From assembly GCF_023242365.1 (NCBI RefSeq), contig NZ_JALLIX010000001.1:186001-250000 (forward strand): DNA of 64,000 nt, written 5' to 3'. Positions 60,005 through 64,000 of this stretch are shown here, in pieces. Position 1 is the stretch's first letter; each line of letters begins with the position of its first letter. A program made the translations under genes and the position numbers. A model generated the notes under the pieces. It made no database searches. It was not told where the DNA came from and saw nothing but the letters and a program-made list of their open reading frames with translations. This stretch comes from Pseudomonas sp. MWU13-2100 (GTDB lineage: Bacteria > Pseudomonadota > Gammaproteobacteria > Pseudomonadales > Pseudomonadaceae).

Positions 60005-60976
60005 TCAAATCAATGTCGAGTCAATCAATGCCAATGGGTGATCACCCTGTGTGGCGCGGACATCGGTGATCCCCAGGTAATTGCGCAACTGATCGGCGGC
60101 CACTGTCATCGGTCCCGGTGACGCTGCCGCCCCGGGCGCAGGTTGCGGATAGGCCGTACCGCGCGCGGTGTGAAAGGTGATATTGCCTTCGACCTTCTGG
60201 ATCACCTGATGGATATGCCCGTTGAGCACGGTCACCGAACCGTACTTGCGCAGCAGGGCAATGGCCTGGTCACCGTCCTCGGTGCCCCAGCCCCAGGGCT
60301 GGTAAATGGTCCACAGCGGAATATGGGTGAACACCACGATCGGCGTGCTGCTTGCCACCGCCCGCAGATCATCGGCCAGCCAGGCGATCTGGTCGGCGCC
60401 GAGGTTGGCTTCATGGCCGGCCTGGAAGTTGAAGACGTTGACCAAGGCGATGAAGTGCACGCCGTGGTCATCGAAACTGTACCAGCCGTTGCCCTTGGTG
60501 CCTTTGCCGTACCGCTGCAGGTAGAGCTGGCCGCCGCCCTCGTCGAGGGTGTCGTGCTCGCCCGGCACGTAGTGCACGGTGGCGGGCAGGGCCTTGAGCA
60601 GTTGCGCGGCGGTGTCGAACTCCTGTGGCCTGCTGAGGTGGGTGATATCGCCGGTGTGGAGGATCAGTGCCGGCCGTTTGGGCAACGCGATGACCTTGTC
60701 GATGGCCACTTGCAGGGTCTTTACCGGTTCGGGGTTGGCTTCCTTGTTGAAGCCGATATGCGAATCGCTGATTTGCACGAAGTGAAAGTTCGCCGCCAGC
60801 GCGGCCGGGTCCGTGGGCTGGCCATTCTGGTCCAGGGCAAAGGCCCGCGGAATACCGCCGCTCAGGGCCCAGAGGACCCCGGCGCCGGCCCAGGCCGAGC
60901 ATTTGAGCAGGGTCCGGCGGTCGGGGTCGAGCGGGCCGTCGGTACGTTTGTCGTGGGGTGTTGGGTGCAGGTCCAT
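60005..60976 (-). CDS. Tat-exported metallophosphoesterase
   Basis: A 323-residue protein with a Tat-like signal (DPDRRTLLKCSAWAGAGVL) and a calcineurin-fold phosphoesterase: ISDSHIG, HTGDITH, GEHDTL, FTHIPLW and GHIHQV provide the dimetal ligands. Export suggests a periplasmic phosphatase or nucleotidase; substrate unknown. GAGGG precedes ATG. It leads the unit with cupredoxin and is divergent from the ECF sigma gene. Confidence 0.88.
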   Translation of the reverse strand: MDLHPTPHDKRTDGPLDPDRRTLLKCSAWAGAGVLWALSGGIPRAFALDQNGQPTDPAALAANFHFVQISDSHIGFNKEANPEPVKTLQVAIDKVIALPKRPALILHTGDITHLSRPQEFDTAAQLLKALPATVHYVPGEHDTLDEGGGQLYLQRYGKGTKGNGWYSFDDHGVHFIALVNVFNFQAGHEANLGADQIAWLADDLRAVASSTPIVVFTHIPLWTIYQPWGWGTEDGDQAIALLRKYGSVTVLNGHIHQVIQKVEGNITFHTARGTAYPQPAPGAAASPGPMTVAADQLRNYLGITDVRATQGDHPLALIDSTLI

Positions 60977-61022
60977 GGGAACGCCCTCGCTGGCGGTCTA
61001 CAGTGATTGAGCTCACATCTGT

Positions 61023-61100
61023 AAAACCGGGCGGCGCAGGGCTTTATTCCCGAAAATAAAAAAATTATTTCGGGAATAAAGTGGCGGCTTTCACCGTTAT
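61023..61100. promoter_or_regulatory. Symmetric divergent ECF-type promoters
   Basis: A perfect 14-bp inverted repeat (61042-61055 and 61068-61081; 12-bp spacer) puts GGGAATAAAG on both strands. Each GGGAAT is followed at exactly 17 bp by a GTT-type -10: CGTTAT at 61095-61100 for the sigma gene and, on the minus strand, GGTTTT at 61028-61023 for the phosphoesterase gene. This fits an ECF -35/-10 pair in mirror image. Confidence 0.65.
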
Positions 61101-61124
61101 AGGAACAAAGGTATCGGAGCCATT

Positions 61125-61637
61125 ATGAAGCGATTCGAGGCGCTGTTTGCGCCGCATCTGGATGCGGCCTATAACCTCGCGCGCTGGCTCACCGACAGTG
61201 AGAGCGCCGCGCAGGATGTGGTCCAGGAAAGTGCCTTCAGGGCCTTCAAGTTCCAGCACCGTTTCGTCGACGGCAATGCCAAGGCCTGGTTCCTGACCAT
61301 TGTCCGCAATGAAAGCTACAACTGGCTCAAGGCCTCGATGGGGGCGCGCTGGGTGGCCATCGACGAGGAGTGGCTGGAAGATGACCTGGCGTTGGCTGAT
61401 GTCCGCACACCCGAGTCACAGATCATCCGGGCCCAGGAAGCCGAGCAGGTGCGACGGGCGCTGCTGGCATTGGCGCCGGTGTTTCGTGAAGTGGTCGTCC
61501 TGAAGGAGTTGGAAGACATGCCCTACAAGGACATAGCGAAAATCGTCAATATCCCCTTGGGCACCGTCATGTCACGGCTGGCCCGGGCGCGCGGCATGCT
61601 CAAGCGCGAACTGCTGAAGTTGCACCCTTATGAATGA
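61125..61637 (+). CDS. ECF-type RNA polymerase sigma factor
   Basis: A 170-residue sigma factor: region 2 at about 10-75 (AYNLARWLTDSESAAQDVVQ) and region 4 at 115-165 (MPYKDIAKIVNIPLGTVMSR). GGAG is 5 bp before ATG 61125. It overlaps the anti-sigma gene by 8 bp. It probably transcribes its own operon and the divergent phosphoesterase-cupredoxin unit through the symmetric promoter. Confidence 0.93.
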   Translation: MKRFEALFAPHLDAAYNLARWLTDSESAAQDVVQESAFRAFKFQHRFVDGNAKAWFLTIVRNESYNWLKASMGARWVAIDEEWLEDDLALADVRTPESQIIRAQEAEQVRRALLALAPVFREVVVLKELEDMPYKDIAKIVNIPLGTVMSRLARARGMLKRELLKLHPYE

Positions 61638-62397
61638 ACTCGACTGCAAGACCTGTCATGAATTGATCCATGGTTATCTCGACCATGAACTGGACGCGGC
61701 GACGGCGGCGCAGGTAGCTGGGCACCTGGCGGGCTGTGTCGAGTGCGCTTACCTGCATGAACAGACCCGTCAGTTGATCGATGATGTCAAGATCCGAGCG
61801 CCGTATTATCGGGCGCCCGAGGCCCTGAGCCGAAGCCTGTTGAGTGGTGCGTCGACACGTCCCTCGGTGGGCGCCGGTTTCATTCAGGGCGTGCGAGCGG
61901 CATCGGCACGCTGGTGGGCCCCGGCGTTTTCAGCCCTGGCCCTGAGCCTGGCGCTCATGCTCTACGTGGTAACGCCATCCGCCGAACAACCCTGGCTGGA
62001 TGAGGCGGTGTCCAGCCATGTGCGTTCGCTGATGGCCGAGCATCTGAACGATGTGGTGTCATCCGATCGGCATACGGTGAAACCCTGGTTTACCGGCAAG
62101 CTCGATTTCGCGCCGCCGGTCTTCGACTATGCGGCGCAGGGCTATCCACTGCTGGGCGGGCGATTGGATTATCTGCAACACCAGACCGCCGCGGCGCTGG
62201 CGTACCGGCATGCCAGGCACACCATCAACCTGTTTATCCTGCCGACGGCCGAGGCTGATCGCGCGCGGGAGAGCCTGTCGTTGCGCGGCTACAACGTGGT
62301 GGCGTGGCGGCACGATCATCTGCGCTTCATCCTGGTTTCGGATCTGGAGAAGGGCGAGCTCGAGGCGTTCGGGCAGTTGATCGAGAAGGGGGGGTAA
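61630..62397 (+). CDS. Membrane-anchored zinc-finger anti-sigma factor
   Basis: A 255-residue protein. N-terminal zf-HC2 motif: CHELIHGYLDHELDAATAAQ then H-x3-C-x2-C in GHLAGCVECAYL. One membrane helix (APAFSALALSLALMLYVVT, about 98-116) divides the cytoplasmic inhibitory domain from a periplasmic sensor domain with VFDYAAQGYPLLGGRLDYLQ. It would hold the ECF sigma at the membrane until a periplasmic signal appears, plausibly copper or redox given the cupredoxin. Overlap with the sigma gene is 8 bp. Confidence 0.9.
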   Translation: MNELDCKTCHELIHGYLDHELDAATAAQVAGHLAGCVECAYLHEQTRQLIDDVKIRAPYYRAPEALSRSLLSGASTRPSVGAGFIQGVRAASARWWAPAFSALALSLALMLYVVTPSAEQPWLDEAVSSHVRSLMAEHLNDVVSSDRHTVKPWFTGKLDFAPPVFDYAAQGYPLLGGRLDYLQHQTAAALAYRHARHTINLFILPTAEADRARESLSLRGYNVVAWRHDHLRFILVSDLEKGELEAFGQLIEKGG

Positions 62398-62431
62398 GTG
62401 TTTGATCTGATCGTGAGCACACAGCAAAACC

Positions 62432-62519
62432 CGTAGGAGCCGGCTTGCTGGCGATGCAGACGCCGCGGTGTCTCAGACAGACCGCGTTATCGTTCATCGC
62501 CAGCAAGCCGGCTCCTGCG
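62432..62519. repeat. REPIN
   Basis: CGTAGGAGCCGGCTTGCTGG at left and CCAGCAAGCCGGCTCCTGCG at right form an inverted pair with one mismatch, between the convergent anti-sigma and phhC genes. Confidence 0.85.
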
Positions 62520-62550
62520 GGACCGTGTCCAGCCAGCACCTGTCGTTGTG

Positions 62551-63747
62551 TCAGGTCTTGCAGACCGAGGCAATCGCCTGTGCCAGCGCATCCAGGCGCG
62601 TCGCGTCGATACCGGCCACGTTGGCCCGGCCGGAGCTGACCATATACACACTGTGCTCATCGCGCAGTCGTTTGACCTGGGCCGGCGAGAGGCCGGTGTA
62701 GGAGAACATGCCGCGCTGCACGCCAATATGGGCGAAGCGCTCGGCCAGGCCGTGGGGCTGCAGGGCTTCCACCAGGCCGCTGCGCAGTTGCGCAATACGC
62801 AAACGCATGGCTTCGACCTCATCGGCCCACAGGCTCTTCAACTCGGGGTCGCCGAGAATGGTGGTGACCACCGCCGCGCCGTGATCCGGTGGGTTCGACC
62901 ACAGGTTGCGGGCTACCGCCGCCAGTTGGCTGCGCACGTCCAGCAGCTTTTCAGCATCGCCGGTGCAGACGATCAGCGCGCCGGTGCGTTCGCGGTACAG
63001 GCCGAAATTCTTCGAGCAGGAGCTGGTGATCAACACTTCCGGCAGTTCCCGGGCGAACAATCGCACGGTCCAGGCATCCTGCTCCACGCCATCGCCAAAG
63101 CCCTGGTAGGCGAAGTCGATCAGCGGCAGCAGTTCACGGCGACGGACAATCTCCAGCACCTTGTACCAGTCATCGTGGGACAGGTCGAAACCGGTCGGGT
63201 TGTGACAGCAGGCGTGCAGCAGCACCACGTCACCCTGCGGTACCAGTTCCAGAGCGGCGAGCATGCCCTCGACATTCAGGCGGTTGTCGCTGTCGACGTA
63301 AGGGTAGTGACCGATCTTCAAGCCGGCGGCGGCGAAGATGGTCTCGTGGATCGGCCAGGTCGGATCGCTGAGCCAGATGCCGCGGCCCGGCAGGCAGTGG
63401 GCGATAAAGTCGGCGCTCAGGCGCAAGGCGCCGGTGCCGCCCGGGGTCTGGGTCGCACCGACGCGCTGGGCGGCGATCAGCGGCGAATCGGCACCCATCA
63501 CCAGCTCGTTGAGCAGGCTGCCGAAGCGCAGGTCGCCGTGGCCACCAATGTAGGACTTGGTCCGTTGCTCGTCCACCAGCCGCTGTTCGGCCAGCTTGAC
63601 CGAGTGCAGGATCGGGGTCAGGCCCTGGGCATCCTTGTAGACGCCGACGCCCAGGTCGAACTTGCGCGGGTTGGGGTCCTGGGCATAAGCCTCCAGCAAC
63701 CCGAGAATCGGGTCGCCGGGTACACGCGCGATGGCGTCGAAATGCAT
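62551..63747 (-). CDS. phhC: Aromatic amino acid aminotransferase
   Basis: A 398-residue PLP-dependent class I aminotransferase. Landmarks are LGVGVYKD, HACCHNPTG, the Schiff-base Lys in SSCSKNFGLYRER and Arg near the end (MVSSGRANVAGID). Its start overlaps the phhB stop (TAATG), placing it in the phh operon, where PhhC removes the amino group from tyrosine and phenylalanine. A generic aspartate/tyrosine aminotransferase (tyrB) is the alternative name. Confidence 0.93.
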   Translation of the reverse strand: MHFDAIARVPGDPILGLLEAYAQDPNPRKFDLGVGVYKDAQGLTPILHSVKLAEQRLVDEQRTKSYIGGHGDLRFGSLLNELVMGADSPLIAAQRVGATQTPGGTGALRLSADFIAHCLPGRGIWLSDPTWPIHETIFAAAGLKIGHYPYVDSDNRLNVEGMLAALELVPQGDVVLLHACCHNPTGFDLSHDDWYKVLEIVRRRELLPLIDFAYQGFGDGVEQDAWTVRLFARELPEVLITSSCSKNFGLYRERTGALIVCTGDAEKLLDVRSQLAAVARNLWSNPPDHGAAVVTTILGDPELKSLWADEVEAMRLRIAQLRSGLVEALQPHGLAERFAHIGVQRGMFSYTGLSPAQVKRLRDEHSVYMVSSGRANVAGIDATRLDALAQAIASVCKT

Positions 63748-64000
63748 TATTTACGGCCCTCGGCGGCTTGGCTGACCTCGTCGGTACGTGCCGCCATGAT
63801 GAAATCGTTACGGTGCAGGCCCTTGATCGAATGGCTCCACCAGGTCACGGTGACTTTGCCCCATTCGGTCAGCAGGCCCGGGTGATGGCCTTCGGCTTCG
63901 GAAATCTCGCCGACGGCATTGGTGAAGGCCAGGGCGAACTTGAAGTTCTTGAACAGGAAGACCTTCTCCAGTTGCATGATGCCGTCCCGCACTTCGATGT
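63747..64000 (-). CDS. phhB: Pterin-4a-carbinolamine dehydratase (5' partial)
   Basis: The last 83 codons of PhhB; the start is outside the window (full length about 118). The conserved core [20 protein letters not shown] with the catalytic His residues and [14 protein letters not shown] are present. It recycles the pterin cofactor of phenylalanine hydroxylase (PhhA). The stop overlaps the phhC start by 1 bp (TAATG), so translation is coupled. Confidence 0.93.
   Translation of the reverse strand, partial: IEVRDGIMQLEKVFLFKNFKFALAFTNAVGEISEAEGHHPGLLTEWGKVTVTWWSHSIKGLHRNDFIMAARTDEVSQAAEGRK

Overview
The window is about 64 kb of a GC-rich chromosome from a Pseudomonas, most likely the P. fluorescens group. 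Pointers are an OprD-family porin, the gbuA/gbuR guanidinobutyrate cluster, the cpxR-Spy-cpxS block beside yciI/yciB/yciV/yciO/scpA/scpB/rluB, aroP-arfB and phhB-phhC, and many REP/REPIN palindromes with the GTGGGAGC / CTTGCTCGC style of fluorescent pseudomonads. I see no tRNA, rRNA, CRISPR array, prophage or insertion sequence. The taxonomic call rests on remembered family sequences and gene order; no search was run.

Layout. 1-5.2 kb: end of a ketoacyl-ACP synthase III gene, an ECF sigma/anti-sigma pair, an OprD porin and a GNAT-like gene. 5.2-13.1 kb: ABC exporter, periplasmic cyclophilin (ppiA), alpha/beta hydrolase, LysR regulator, azoR, a DMT transporter and a mechanosensitive channel. 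13.2-16.6 kb: a reduced polyol locus (sorbitol-type SDR, periplasmic binding protein, divergent AraC regulator) with no permease or ATPase genes. 16.7-23.7 kb: DEAD-box helicase, small conserved genes, cvfB, an MFS/LysR divergent pair and two overlapping acyl-carrier-like genes. 23.9-29.5 kb: guanidinobutyrate cluster (two transporters, an NTF2-like protein, gbuA, divergent gbuR with a clear palindromic operator). 29.5-31.0 kb: tapT, then a seven-copy tandem array of a 117-118 bp REPIN unit.

31.0-44.9 kb: UPF0149 protein, recQ, a MarR regulator, a FimV-like protein, an apparent deletion scar of a secreted beta-barrel gene, a SelW-like protein, DMT/AraC genes, an LpxH-like phosphoesterase, an HD protein, a DUF962 protein, an AraC regulator, trkH and a nitroreductase. 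44.9-53.9 kb: Cpx-type envelope stress operon with a CpxR-like box before the Spy gene, then the yci/scp/rluB housekeeping block. 54.0-56.0 kb: a REPIN nested in another REPIN, then a two-gene cassette of a 45-residue peptide and an M29-like metalloprotein separated by a hairpin. 56.0-64.0 kb: aroP, arfB, an MFS gene, a 43-residue ORF, cupredoxin plus Tat-exported phosphoesterase divergent from an ECF sigma/anti-sigma operon across a symmetrical promoter, then phhC and the end of phhB.

The strongest candidates for something undescribed are the peptide/M29 cassette (54.2-55.4 kb), the mirror-image ECF promoter controlling copper-protein and phosphoesterase genes (61.0 kb), and the orphan pair of carrier-like proteins (23.1-23.7 kb). 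Functional readings of all three are inference.
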